Below, piece after piece: positions 35,679 through 44,196 of a stretch of DNA of 64,000 nucleotides. The first letter of the stretch is position 1, and each line of letters opens with the position of its first letter. The DNA lies in contig JAVEUP010000008.1 of assembly GCA_034005525.1 (NCBI GenBank), positions 1 through 64,000 on the forward strand, written 5' to 3'. Made by a program: the position numbers and the translations under genes. The notes beneath the pieces were generated by a model. The model ran no database searches and was not told where the DNA came from. It saw only the letters and a list, made by a program, of their open reading frames with translations. The DNA comes from PWXP01 sp034005525 (lineage in GTDB: Bacteria; Planctomycetota; Planctomycetia; Pirellulales; Thermoguttaceae).

Positions 35679-36653
35679 ATGAACCGGAGGAACGCTCGAA
35701 CTCAACTTACTGTTCTGCCGTCGGCGTGCTTGTGTCTCGCCATACTTTGCCTGATGCCGATCCTGTGGGGTGGACCGTCGTCGGTGCTCGGGGCCGAACC
35801 CGAAGCGCCTGCCCCAGATGTCGAAATCCCGACGCCAAGCCCAAGCGACGCGCCGCCGCCGGCCGCCGAGCCGGCTGAAGAGCCGACGCCCCTGCCGCCC
35901 GCGTGCGGCCCCGTGTCAGTTCAGCCGGCGCCCTACGCGGCGGTTTGCTACCACCAGGTCGCATGTCGATGCCGTCCGCGTCTGGCGTTTCGGCGCGGGC
36001 TGCGCCGGCGTGTGGCATGTTGCCCCGGCACGGCCGAAGCACCGCAGCCGGCGGCGGCGCAAGCTGAGGCCGACCCGTGGCAATCGCTGTTCGACGGTCA
36101 ATCGTTGAAAGGGTGGAAGGCCACGAAGTTCGGCGGCGAAGGCGAAGTCGAGGTCCGTGACGGTATGATCGTCATGGACATTGGCGGCGACATGACCGGC
36201 ATCACCTATGACGGCGAGCCACCCCGCACCAACTACGAACTTCGGTTGGAGGGCCGGCGGCTTGCAGGACACGACTTCTTCTGCACCACGACCTTTCCCG
36301 TAGGAGAAGAGCACTGCTCACTGGTCGTCGGCGGCTGGGGCGGCACCGTGGTGGGCCTATCGAACGTCGACTTCTACGACGCTTCCGACAACCTCACCAC
36401 CAATTTCAAGGAATTCAAGAACGACACGTGGTACGCGATACGCATCCGCGTGTCCGACCACAAGATCACCGCCTGGATCGACGACGACAAGGTCGTGGAG
36501 CAACCGCGCAAGGGCCACAAGTTCGACGTTCGCATGGAGGTCGACCTCAGCCGCCCGCTCGGCTTCTCCACCTGGCAGACCAGCGGCGCCGTCCGCAACA
36601 TTCGCGTCCGAAAGCTGACCGACGAAGAAATCGCCGCCGACGTACCGAATTAA
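35679..36653 (+). CDS. Secreted DUF1080 (3-keto-disaccharide hydrolase-type) protein
   Basis: 324 residues; GGAGGAGG lies eight bases before ATG 35679. Signal peptide (LTVLPSACLCLAILCLMPIL, cleavage near GA-EP), a Pro/Glu/Ala-rich linker, an unusual Cys/Arg-rich stretch (CYHQVACRCRPRLAFRRGLR), then the jelly-roll DUF1080 domain from about residue 138 (WQSLFDGQSLKGWKATKFGG) to near the end with the typical SRPLGFSTWQTSGAVRNIRV closing strand. Homologues in planctomycetes are extracytoplasmic carbohydrate-processing proteins. The Cys-rich linker is not part of the domain as I know it. Confidence 0.9.
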   Translation: MNRRNARTQLTVLPSACLCLAILCLMPILWGGPSSVLGAEPEAPAPDVEIPTPSPSDAPPPAAEPAEEPTPLPPACGPVSVQPAPYAAVCYHQVACRCRPRLAFRRGLRRRVACCPGTAEAPQPAAAQAEADPWQSLFDGQSLKGWKATKFGGEGEVEVRDGMIVMDIGGDMTGITYDGEPPRTNYELRLEGRRLAGHDFFCTTTFPVGEEHCSLVVGGWGGTVVGLSNVDFYDASDNLTTNFKEFKNDTWYAIRIRVSDHKITAWIDDDKVVEQPRKGHKFDVRMEVDLSRPLGFSTWQTSGAVRNIRVRKLTDEEIAADVPN

Positions 36654-36744
36654 GAAGAAGATGAAAAGCATGTGCCGCTCGCGCGGATCGGTGCTGCCAA
36701 TCGGATGGCTCAGCGAGCGCGAGCCGATGCCGGTAGACGTGTTT

Positions 36745-37146
36745 TCATTTTAGCAGAACCTTGAACCCCGTCTGTTCGAAGTGATGGTCTGCCGTGAGGG
36801 CGTCGGTAAGCCCTCGTTTCTGCATGATGAGGAAAGAAATGCAGTCCGTCAGCGACCACTCCTTGTCCGGGCGATCCGCAAAGAAACCGATCGCTTCTTG
36901 GAACAAGTCGTCATCAGCAGGTACAATGGTAACGCAACGGTCCTGGACTAAGTCGCGATACAGCTCGTAGAACAAGGATCGGTCGGGGCCTCGAGTCAGT
37001 GAATTGGCTACCTCGGCCAACACCCAGGCCGTGGTGACGAAGACCCCAGAGAATTCGGAGGTGAATCGTATCGCTGCCTTGGCGTACTGATCTCGCGGAT
37101 TGGTCAAGGCAAGGTAGTACACCGTATCAACAAAGACCGGCTTCAT
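36745..37146 (-). CDS. vapC: PIN-domain ribonuclease toxin, VapC-like
   Basis: 133 residues. Acidic PIN-site residues are at VDTVYYLAL (Asp7), LAEVANSL (Glu), SLTDCISF (Asp) and LTADHHFEQTG (Asp). The ATG overlaps the antitoxin stop (ATGA), the typical type II toxin-antitoxin layout. Intact by length. RNA target unknown. Confidence 0.88.
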   Translation of the reverse strand: MKPVFVDTVYYLALTNPRDQYAKAAIRFTSEFSGVFVTTAWVLAEVANSLTRGPDRSLFYELYRDLVQDRCVTIVPADDDLFQEAIGFFADRPDKEWSLTDCISFLIMQKRGLTDALTADHHFEQTGFKVLLK

Positions 37147-37382
37147 CGCCTCGGCGTCCCATAAAGGTAGTGGTCGTGGTTCCGCGCGGCATCTTCGGGC
37201 AGCCCAACGGCCCGGCCTGCGTACTTCATCAGTCTCTGGCCCAGTGTCTGCCCATCTTCATCCGGCAGCGGGCTTCCGGCTCCTGCCGGTACAACCTCCA
37301 TACGCACTTCCGCACCTTCCGGCAGAGTGTTCGGCGGGTCCACAACCACGACTCCGTCCTTCACGTATCCCCGATAGACCAT
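37143..37382 (-). CDS. Antitoxin partner of the VapC-like toxin
   Basis: 79 residues from ATG 37382, which sits nine bases after GAGGGG; an ATG at 37391 directly abuts that ribosome site and is less likely. The opening MVYRGYVKDGVVVVDPPNTLPEGAEVRMEV resembles the small beta-strand antitoxins (DUF104/AF2212-like or AbrB-like) that pair with PIN toxins. A basic C-terminal tail probably contacts the toxin. Likely autoregulates the pair. Confidence 0.8.
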   Translation of the reverse strand: MVYRGYVKDGVVVVDPPNTLPEGAEVRMEVVPAGAGSPLPDEDGQTLGQRLMKYAGRAVGLPEDAARNHDHYLYGTPRR

Positions 37383-37542
37383 GACATTCATCCCCTCGAT
37401 TGGTATGCTCTATGCGCGAAACGCCCGTCCATACTCCTGCTCGATCTCCTCGCGTAATGGTCTGCGGCATTGCCGCTTCCACTAGCATTGTGTTCCCGTT
37501 GGCCTTTCGGGGCAACCCCAAAGCGGGTTTCAGGCCCGTTTC

Positions 37543-37719
37543 CCCGGATTATTCACGACGATGTAGGGTGGTGACAAGCAAGCCAAGACCCTGGTGGGCC
37601 TTCGGTCGCTTGCCCGGGCCTACTTCCAGCGCACGACGTGCAAACCACCCCGCGTCTGGCTTGCGCAGGCCCACCAAGGACTTACGCGACCTTGTCCCAC
37701 CCTACGTGAACAATCCGGG
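37543..37719. repeat. Repeat family 1, intact copy (177 bp, terminal inverted repeats)
   Basis: Left end CCCGGATTATTCACGACGAT then GTAGGGTGGTGACAAG; right end CTTGTCCCACCCTACGTGAA then CAATCCGGG. The ends are inverted repeats of about 30 bases. The inner part also pairs (GTGGGCCTTCGGTCGC with TTGCGCAGGCCCAC), so the whole unit can fold into one long hairpin. No coding capacity. Flanking 37383-37542 and 37720-37852 show no gene. Confidence 0.85.
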
Positions 37720-37852
37720 TTTCCGGCTGTCCCGCAAATAAAAAAAGGGTCGCTCCAGCTGCGGCAACACGACTTCGGGTCCGGCCGCGGGGCGTTTGGG
37801 GTCCCGAAGGGGACAAGCCCATTTTCCAGGGCGCTCGCAGTGTGTTCCCCGC

Positions 37853-39100
37853 TTACTTCCCGCTTTCCACGGCGATCATGTCGATCGTCATGGTGCGCCC
37901 TTCCATGCCGACCGCATGCACCATCACCTTGGAAGCCGCGGGCGGGCGATCCGGGTCGAACACGTTCGGCCGCGTGCGGTCTACCCATCGGGCGGCGTCG
38001 TCGTCGGACACGTAGTACGTAGCCTTGACCAGGTGCCGCATGTCGCTGCCGGTCTTGTCCAGGATTTCCTGCAATTGCTCGAAAACGAAGATCGCCTGAG
38101 GCTCGCCGCGGCTGGGCTCGCGAGCATATTGCCCGGAAATGTAGATCTGCCGATCGGTCTTCAGCAGGGCCACCCTACTGAACGTGTGGGAGGGTCGAAA
38201 CTCCGGCGGGGTGAAGAATTCAACAGGTTCGTCCGATTCATCCGACAGCGGCAATTGGGCGACCATTTCGATCTCGATCGGCACCGCCGCCAGCCATTCC
38301 ACAAAGACCACCGGTGGCATCATCTGATCCGGGAAAAACTTCTGCACTTTCCGAAGAACCTCGTCGGCCGAGTCCATTGGCCGCAAGAAGATCTTCACGT
38401 GCGCGACCTGCTCGGGCGAGAGTTTCAGGTGCCCGAGTGTCCTCATCAGCGTTGACATCGAGCGGACAACTGCCGATTCGGTCAGCCCGCCGTCGTCCGG
38501 CACACCCGAAAGATAAGCGATGCCGCCGGCCGGCAACACGGCCGCATCGGCGAGGCCCGCCTCGCCGCTGACGGCCTCACAGCGTTTCCGGTTCACTCCC
38601 TTGTCCCTGTCGCTGCCGACAGCCACCGCGTCGAGAGCAACCAGTGCGCCGCGGTGCGGCAAGGGTGTCTGAACAGGCGAAATCGCCGGACGCACCGACG
38701 GGGCCAACCGCTTGCTCAAGAGTTCACGCACGCGGGTAACGGTCGTCGGCGCCAGTGCATAGACGTTCAGCCGGACCAGCTTGTCCAGGCCCGAGCCACA
38801 GTCCTTCAATACAGTGTCCAGATTGCTTAGGACCTGTTCGATCTGTTCGTCGACCGCATTTTCACCAACCAGCTTTCCCGCCGGATCCAGGGGCAGCAAC
38901 TGGCGGGTATAGACCACCGGCCCCCCTTGGACAATGACCGCCTGCGACATGCCTTCCGGCGCGTCCAAGGGAACGTATTCTATCGACGGTTCCAGCGTTC
39001 CACTGGCCGCAGGTTCAGCGGATTCTTCAGCGGCCGGGCAGTGGGTCAACTCGAGAATCCAGGCCGCCAGCAGGGCGGCCGTAAGGAATCGCCATATCAT
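37853..39100 (-). CDS. Exported protein with three fused RidA/YjgF-fold domains, catalytic Arg missing in all three
   Basis: 415 residues. ATG 39100 opens a signal peptide (MIWRFLTAALLAAWILELTH). Three YjgF/RidA-like units follow (about 30-160, 175-290, 300-413). Each has the YLSGxx or IYISGQYA strand, the long helix (VLSNLDTVLKDCG; TLMRTLGHLKLSPEQV; LQEILDKTGSDMRHLVK) and the TxY or LNV strand. At the place of the RidA deaminase Arg (RSCVEV-like strand) I read PAISPV, PPVVFV and PAASKV. The set resembles an intramolecular RidA trimer without imine deaminase activity. It starts 13 bases after the Gfo/Idh/MocA stop, so it belongs to that operon. Confidence 0.85.
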   Translation of the reverse strand: MIWRFLTAALLAAWILELTHCPAAEESAEPAASGTLEPSIEYVPLDAPEGMSQAVIVQGGPVVYTRQLLPLDPAGKLVGENAVDEQIEQVLSNLDTVLKDCGSGLDKLVRLNVYALAPTTVTRVRELLSKRLAPSVRPAISPVQTPLPHRGALVALDAVAVGSDRDKGVNRKRCEAVSGEAGLADAAVLPAGGIAYLSGVPDDGGLTESAVVRSMSTLMRTLGHLKLSPEQVAHVKIFLRPMDSADEVLRKVQKFFPDQMMPPVVFVEWLAAVPIEIEMVAQLPLSDESDEPVEFFTPPEFRPSHTFSRVALLKTDRQIYISGQYAREPSRGEPQAIFVFEQLQEILDKTGSDMRHLVKATYYVSDDDAARWVDRTRPNVFDPDRPPAASKVMVHAVGMEGRTMTIDMIAVESGK

Positions 39101-39113
39101 GTTGGTACTCTCT

Positions 39114-40559
39114 CTATACTTCGGTGGGTAGTTCGTACGGTTTGCGCTTCGGCACGTCCAGGTACTCATTGGCCTCGTCGTCGCCAGGAAAGACCTCCTT
39201 CTCCGGGTCCCATTTCAGGCGCCGGCCCAACCAGCGGGCGATGTTGCCGAGATGGCACAGGGTCGCTACGCTATGCCCCGCCTCGACCGACATGATCGGG
39301 TCTTTGCCCGAGGCCACGCACTCAAAGAAGTTCTCCATGTGGTTGTCGCTCTCGTAGACGCGCTGGGCGTCCGGCGGAAGCGGGTCCTCGTCCAGGCCTA
39401 CGGGATCGCACTCGTACCCGTCGCGGAAGATCGTGATCCGGCCTTTCTCGCCGATAAACGTGGCCCCGCCTCCCAGCTTCGGGTCGACGGAACTGAGCGA
39501 GAGCACTACGTCGTTGGGATACTTATAGTGTATGACCGTCTGCGAGCAGGCCGCATCACCCCGGTCGCGCGTGCCGGGCGTATCGTACACCACCGTGGCC
39601 AGCTTCTCCTCAGGGGTGACCCATATCTCGACCGGGCCGCTGTGGTCCATGTCCAGGGCCCAATGGACCATACTCAACCCGTGGCAGCCCCAGTTGGGCA
39701 ACTCGCCACCCGAATACGGCCGGAACGACATCCAACCCGGGCCGACTGCACACTTTTCCGCGGGCCGCGTGTAGTAGGGAGGCTCCCGGTCGTAGGGGAT
39801 GCGCGAAAGGTACAGGTCGGTGTGATAGGGGACGACCTCGTTCGGACCGCACCAGGCATCCCAATCCAGCCAGTCCGGAATAGGTTGGGCGGAGAAATTG
39901 CACTCGTACGCGCTGGGGTAGTTGTAACCGATAATCGACTGGATCTTGCCGATTCGGCCGTTGCGAATCAGTTCCACGGCCTTGCGAGTCGCAGGATGTG
40001 ACCGTTGCTGTTCACCGGTCTGAAACACCCGCTGATACTTGCGGACCGCTTCGATCATCTTGCGGCCTTCACGGATCGTGTGGCTCAACGGCTGCTCGCC
40101 ATACATGTGCTTGCCGGCCTGGCAAGCATGAATGCAGGGCAGATAATGCCAATGCTCCGGCGTGGCATAGATGACCACGTCAACATCTTTGCGGTCCAGC
40201 AGTTCCCGGTAATCCTGGTAAGCCTTTGCGCGGTAATTGCGCGCCCACTCATTGGCGCGGGCAAGGTTGAAGTCGGCACAGGCCACAATGCGGGCATGAG
40301 GCGGTGGCTGGCCCTGACCGCCTTTGCCAATGACCAACTGCCCGTTGCGCCGGCCGCAGCCGATGATCCCAACGCCGATTTGGTCGTTGGGGCCAGGAGT
40401 CGGCTTCTTCTCCTGTGCCGGCTCTGGCCCGCAACAAGGCTCCGGCTGGGGAGGCGGCGTCGTCCGGCCTGGGCCTGGACAACCGGACAACGAGATTGCC
40501 GCCGCACCCAACGCCTGACCGAGGAGTCGGCGTCGCGAGAGCTTTCCGCTGACTGACAT
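39114..40559 (-). CDS. Tat-exported Gfo/Idh/MocA-family oxidoreductase lipoprotein
   Basis: 481 residues; AAAGGAGA precedes ATG 40559. The N-terminus SRRRLLGQALGAAAISLSGC has a twin-arginine signal followed by a lipobox LSGC. A Pro-rich linker leads to the NAD-binding domain (VGIIGCGRRNGQL) with the EKP-like position reading YGEQPLSHT, then the C-terminal domain with WDAWCGPNE, SGGELPNWGCHG and WALDMD motifs typical of planctomycete secreted members. These act on sugars or inositols outside the cytoplasm with a tightly held cofactor (family knowledge). The 176-base gap to the UxaA-type gene holds nothing clear. Confidence 0.92.
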   Translation of the reverse strand: MSVSGKLSRRRLLGQALGAAAISLSGCPGPGRTTPPPQPEPCCGPEPAQEKKPTPGPNDQIGVGIIGCGRRNGQLVIGKGGQGQPPPHARIVACADFNLARANEWARNYRAKAYQDYRELLDRKDVDVVIYATPEHWHYLPCIHACQAGKHMYGEQPLSHTIREGRKMIEAVRKYQRVFQTGEQQRSHPATRKAVELIRNGRIGKIQSIIGYNYPSAYECNFSAQPIPDWLDWDAWCGPNEVVPYHTDLYLSRIPYDREPPYYTRPAEKCAVGPGWMSFRPYSGGELPNWGCHGLSMVHWALDMDHSGPVEIWVTPEEKLATVVYDTPGTRDRGDAACSQTVIHYKYPNDVVLSLSSVDPKLGGGATFIGEKGRITIFRDGYECDPVGLDEDPLPPDAQRVYESDNHMENFFECVASGKDPIMSVEAGHSVATLCHLGNIARWLGRRLKWDPEKEVFPGDDEANEYLDVPKRKPYELPTEV

Positions 40560-40735
40560 GCAACTCTCCTTTTGTGGATTTTCCGACTTTTCAATTCGCA
40601 CCCACACCCTACTATAGTTATCACCCGAATGGAATCCGTTGGCAAGCCCCCCCAAAGCGGCCCGATGCGGAGGTTTCTCGGCCGAGGCACCGGTGCGACG
40701 TCCGCCGCTTGCATCGCGGTTGCACGGCAGAGCGG

Positions 40736-41926
40736 TCACACTCCCGGAAGGCAGTCAGGGCCGGTCGGCTCGAACGTCTTGTACGTGAGAACGAACTCCT
40801 GGTGGCCGAGCCGCTCCGACGCGGTTTGACGGCCTCCGGCGACGGTCAGCACAAGCTCGTAGATCTGCCGACCCACGTCGTCGACCGGGACCGCCGATTC
40901 CAGAATGCGTCCGGCGTTTATGTCCATATCGTCAGGCATATTCCGGTAGGTGTCGGGATTCGCGCATACCTTGATTACCGGCGAGACGGCCGATCCAACC
41001 ACTGACCCCCGGCCGGTGGTGAACACCGTAAGATGGGCGCCGCAGGCCACAAGTTCGACGATTTCGGCATTGTCGACGATGTTGGGGAACCCGAATCGGG
41101 GCTCGCCGTCGGGCACGACGTCCAGCAGGTACAGTCCCGGGCGCGGCGGCAGGTCGCCGGGCTTGATCAGTCCGGCGATGGGCCCCGTGCCGCTTTTGCA
41201 GTACGCCCCGAGTGATTTCTCCTCGATGGTCGTCAGCCCGCCCTCGGCGTTGCCCGGTGCGAAGCTGCCGTGCCCGAAGGCCTGGTAGTACCGCGCGGCC
41301 TTCGCGACCGACGCGACAATCTCGCGGCCGAGTTCTTCAGTCACGGCGCGCCCGGCCATGTGATGCTCGCAGCCGATCAGTTCGCCAGTCTCCTCGAAGA
41401 TGCAGCTTGCCCCGTCGGCGAGCAACAGGTCGAAAGCGCGCCCGACGGCCGGGTTGGCCGTCACGCCGCTTGTCGCATCGGAGCCGCCGCAAATGGTGCC
41501 CACCACCAGTTCACCCGGTTGCATGGACACCGGCTCTTGGGCGTCGAGTTCGCGACGGGCTGCCTCGACCCAGTTCCGCCCAGCCTCGATGGTGCGGAAC
41601 GTGCCTCCGGATTGCTGAATGACCAGGGTTTCCACCGGCCTGCCGGAGTTGCGGATCGCGTCGGCGAGGTTGTGGCGATTGAAGCCCTCGCAACCGAGCG
41701 AAACCAGCAGCACGGCGCCCACGTTGGGATGCGTGCAAAGCTGCTGCATGATCCGTTCAGCGTACTCGTTGGGGAAACAGCCCGGGAACCCGATCAGATG
41801 CACGCCGCGGTCGCGATAGGGCCAGGCGATTTCGCGCGCAACGTGATGCGCGCATTCGACTAGGTACGCCACCGCCACGACGTTGCGAATCCCCTTCCGG
41901 CCATCCTCACGCAGATATCCTCGCAT
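40736..41926 (-). CDS. UxaA-family sugar-acid dehydratase, large (C-terminal) subunit
   Basis: 396 residues; ATG 41926. Corresponds to the C-terminal domain of altronate/galactarate dehydratases. Opening RGYLREDGRKGIRNVVAV; cysteine motifs FPGCFPNEYA and LLVSLGCEGFN; the ICGGSDATSGVTANPAVGRA signature; GCEHHMAGRAV; and the ending PVIKVCANPDTYRNMPDDMD. The conserved cysteines and histidines would bind the catalytic metal or cluster. The N-terminal SAF domain is a separate gene 37 bases upstream, so the enzyme is split. Substrate uncertain (altronate, galactarate or another aldonate). Confidence 0.92.
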   Translation of the reverse strand: MRGYLREDGRKGIRNVVAVAYLVECAHHVAREIAWPYRDRGVHLIGFPGCFPNEYAERIMQQLCTHPNVGAVLLVSLGCEGFNRHNLADAIRNSGRPVETLVIQQSGGTFRTIEAGRNWVEAARRELDAQEPVSMQPGELVVGTICGGSDATSGVTANPAVGRAFDLLLADGASCIFEETGELIGCEHHMAGRAVTEELGREIVASVAKAARYYQAFGHGSFAPGNAEGGLTTIEEKSLGAYCKSGTGPIAGLIKPGDLPPRPGLYLLDVVPDGEPRFGFPNIVDNAEIVELVACGAHLTVFTTGRGSVVGSAVSPVIKVCANPDTYRNMPDDMDINAGRILESAVPVDDVGRQIYELVLTVAGGRQTASERLGHQEFVLTYKTFEPTGPDCLPGV

Positions 41927-41963
41927 AGTTTCGCACCTGTCCCTGACACCTGACACCTTGCCC

Positions 41964-42278
41964 CTACACTCTCCGCACATACGCCTTTCCGGGGTCGAAC
42001 GTATACGTCGGGAGGTAATCGCTCCTGAGGTTATGCAAATGAACGTGTTCCCCCGGTTGGATATCGCAGGTTGCCGACCCGATCGGAGCGGCAAACTTGA
42101 CCACCTTCGCCCCGGCCGCAATGGCCTGGACTGCGATCTTGTGCCCGGTCGGCACGTCGCCGATCACCGTAAGCGGCCGGCCCTCGCAATGGGCCAGTTG
42201 GCCATCGTGGAGTGAACATGCCGCCACGCCCACGTTGTCCGACGGATCAAGTCGAATCACCAGGTTGTTCTCGTCCAT
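41964..42278 (-). CDS. UxaA-family dehydratase, small SAF-domain subunit
   Basis: 104 residues; ATG 42278. SAF-type domain: RLDPSDNVGVAACSL, TVIGDVPTGHKIAVQAIAAG and the end IQPGEHVHLHNLRSDY are the hallmarks of the N-terminal domain of altronate/galactarate dehydratase, with the GHK motif intact. Co-directional with the large subunit and 84 bases after the sulfatase stop. The two together make one dehydratase. Confidence 0.9.
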   Translation of the reverse strand: MDENNLVIRLDPSDNVGVAACSLHDGQLAHCEGRPLTVIGDVPTGHKIAVQAIAAGAKVVKFAAPIGSATCDIQPGEHVHLHNLRSDYLPTYTFDPGKAYVRRV

Positions 42279-42309
42279 AATCGTCCGTTCCGGTCCACAA
42301 TTGATCAGG

Positions 42310-42362
42310 TGCAACAGCCAACGATTTGCGCGACCTTTGCCCACCCATCGCGAGTAATCCGG
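42310..42362. repeat. Right-end fragment of repeat family 1
   Basis: CCAACGATTTGCGCGACC and TTTGCCCACC followed by GAGTAATCC correspond to the right terminus of the intact copies. It sits between the sulfatase stop codon and the SAF gene, touching the stop codon. Confidence 0.5.
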
Positions 42363-43922
42363 TTACTCCGCGGGGGCATTTACGCCGGGGATTGCCAGCG
42401 GAAAGGTGGGATTCTCGGCCACTTCCCGGCGGAGCAGTTCAACGGCTTGCCGGACGATTTCGGGGTGCCGGGCGGCCAGGTCGTTGGCTTCGCCGATATC
42501 ATCGGCGAGGTTGTACACTTCCCAGTTGCCGGGCGATTTGGTTCTCAGCCACTGGCGGACGACCTTGAAATCGCCTAATCGCACGGCAACCTGCCCTCGA
42601 TATCCCGGAAAGACCCAGATCATCGGCTTGCGCGACTCCGGCGCCGGGCCTCCGGTCATGACGGGCCAAAGGCTTTCGCCGTCGAGACCGGCGGGCTTCT
42701 CCAAACCTGCCGCGTCGCAAAGCGTCGGAAACCAGTCGGCAAAATAGCCGGGCGCGTCGCTGGTGGTTCCCGCCGGCACTCGGCCGGGGAGCCGCACGAT
42801 CATCGGCACACGAATGCCTCCTTCGTACACGCTGCCCTTATAGTCGCGCAGCCCGGCCGTACTGTTGAAGAATCGGGCGTCGACGCCGCCGACGTGGAAC
42901 TCGGCCTCCGGCGCGCGCGGCAAGGTCGTGCCGTTATCGCTGGTGAACGCGACCAGTGTACGATCGGCAACCCCGGCTTCGTCCAGCGCCGCCATAACCC
43001 GCCCTACGTAGCTGTCCAGATCGGCAATCATCGCGGCGTATCCAGCCCGCGGGCGAGGATGCGGCAGGTACCCGAACTGGCCGCGATACGGCTCGGTGTC
43101 CCAATCCTCGGGAAAGCGTTCTACCGACTCGCGCGGCGGATGCATCGCGAGATGCGGCTCGATGAACGGCAGGTAGAGGAAGAACGGCCGCGACCGGTTG
43201 GCGGTGATGAATCGCTCGGCCTCTGCGACCATCAGCTTTGGTGCGTAGGTCTCGCCAATCCAGTCGTCCAGCCGAACCTCGCCTTCCGGTTGCTTCGCAT
43301 GGCCCGGGATAGGCTGGGCGTTGATTTCGATGCGTTCGGCATTGCGCCAGAGGTACGGGGGATAGAAGCTGTGCGCGACGGCCTGGCAATTGTAGCCGAA
43401 GAACAGGTCGAACCCGTGCCGGTTTGGATCGCCCGTGCTTCCGACGGGCCCCAAACCCCATTTGCCCATGGCGCCCGTCGCGTAGCCGGCCTTTCGAAAG
43501 ACCGTGGCCAGAGTGACGGCGTCGGGCGAAATCGGATGCTGTCCCTCGGTGAATTCCGGGAAGTTGCGCCGCGCCTGCAGATTGTCGCGTATTTCCGCCC
43601 GGCCCAGGTGTCGCCCGGTCATCAGCACGCAGCGTGCCGGTGCGCAGACGGGCGCTCCGCTGTAATGCTGCGTGAACCGCATCCCTGCCGCCGCCAGCCG
43701 GTCGATATTCGGCGTGGGGATCTTCTGCTGGCCGTAGCAGCCCAATTCGCCCCATCCGAGATCATCGGCAAGGATGAATACGACGTTCAGCCGCGGGGAC
43801 GTGCCCGCCGGCTCGTCGGCTGCAATGCGTCCGGCATAGCCGGACAAGGCGAACGCCAATGCGGCGAGGAGAACGCGAAATCCGTACCCAGCTTTGGCAG
43901 TTTGAGGAAAGCGATTGCGCAT
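42363..43922 (-). CDS. Secreted Cys-type sulfatase
   Basis: 519 residues; AGGGGG precedes ATG 43922. Signal peptide (FRVLLAALAFALSGYA). Metal-binding LADDLGWGELGCYG; the formylglycine motif CAPAR with Cys93 followed by CVLMTGRH, so it needs the FGE maturation enzyme (not in the window). KWGLGPVG, FIEPH and TSDNGT complete the arylsulfatase S1 set. Full length. Cleaves sulfate esters of some carbohydrate or related polymer outside the cytoplasm; specificity unknown. Divergent from the beta-helix gene and first in the series with the UxaA-type, Gfo and RidA-fold genes. Confidence 0.95.
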   Translation of the reverse strand: MRNRFPQTAKAGYGFRVLLAALAFALSGYAGRIAADEPAGTSPRLNVVFILADDLGWGELGCYGQQKIPTPNIDRLAAAGMRFTQHYSGAPVCAPARCVLMTGRHLGRAEIRDNLQARRNFPEFTEGQHPISPDAVTLATVFRKAGYATGAMGKWGLGPVGSTGDPNRHGFDLFFGYNCQAVAHSFYPPYLWRNAERIEINAQPIPGHAKQPEGEVRLDDWIGETYAPKLMVAEAERFITANRSRPFFLYLPFIEPHLAMHPPRESVERFPEDWDTEPYRGQFGYLPHPRPRAGYAAMIADLDSYVGRVMAALDEAGVADRTLVAFTSDNGTTLPRAPEAEFHVGGVDARFFNSTAGLRDYKGSVYEGGIRVPMIVRLPGRVPAGTTSDAPGYFADWFPTLCDAAGLEKPAGLDGESLWPVMTGGPAPESRKPMIWVFPGYRGQVAVRLGDFKVVRQWLRTKSPGNWEVYNLADDIGEANDLAARHPEIVRQAVELLRREVAENPTFPLAIPGVNAPAE

Positions 43923-43968
43923 GATACCCCCTATCGTGGTTCGTGGATGGCAACGGCATTTGCGCAAA

Positions 43969-43997
43969 AGTATACTGCCATCTTGGCCTATGGTAAA
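43969..43997 (-). promoter_or_regulatory. Predicted promoter of the sulfatase operon
   Basis: Minus strand TTTACC (43997-43992), 17-base spacer, TATACT (43974-43969), giving a leader of about 40 bases to ATG 43922. The remaining divergent region up to 44196 presumably carries the beta-helix gene promoter, which I cannot place. Confidence 0.45.
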
Positions 43998-44196
43998 GCC
44001 AATACCCCCTCTGATGTATTGGGCTCTCACATACCGGTAGTCACGCACCCCAAATCCGTGGTACAACAGTGTCGTGGACATACTGAGTCGTCCCGTCTGA
44101 AGCTGTTGGCAAAGACTCCAGATGAGGCCAGTATGTCCACCCTCTTTCAATCCCCACCCCACGCATCGGCCGGATGAACCAGAAAGGACAACGACA

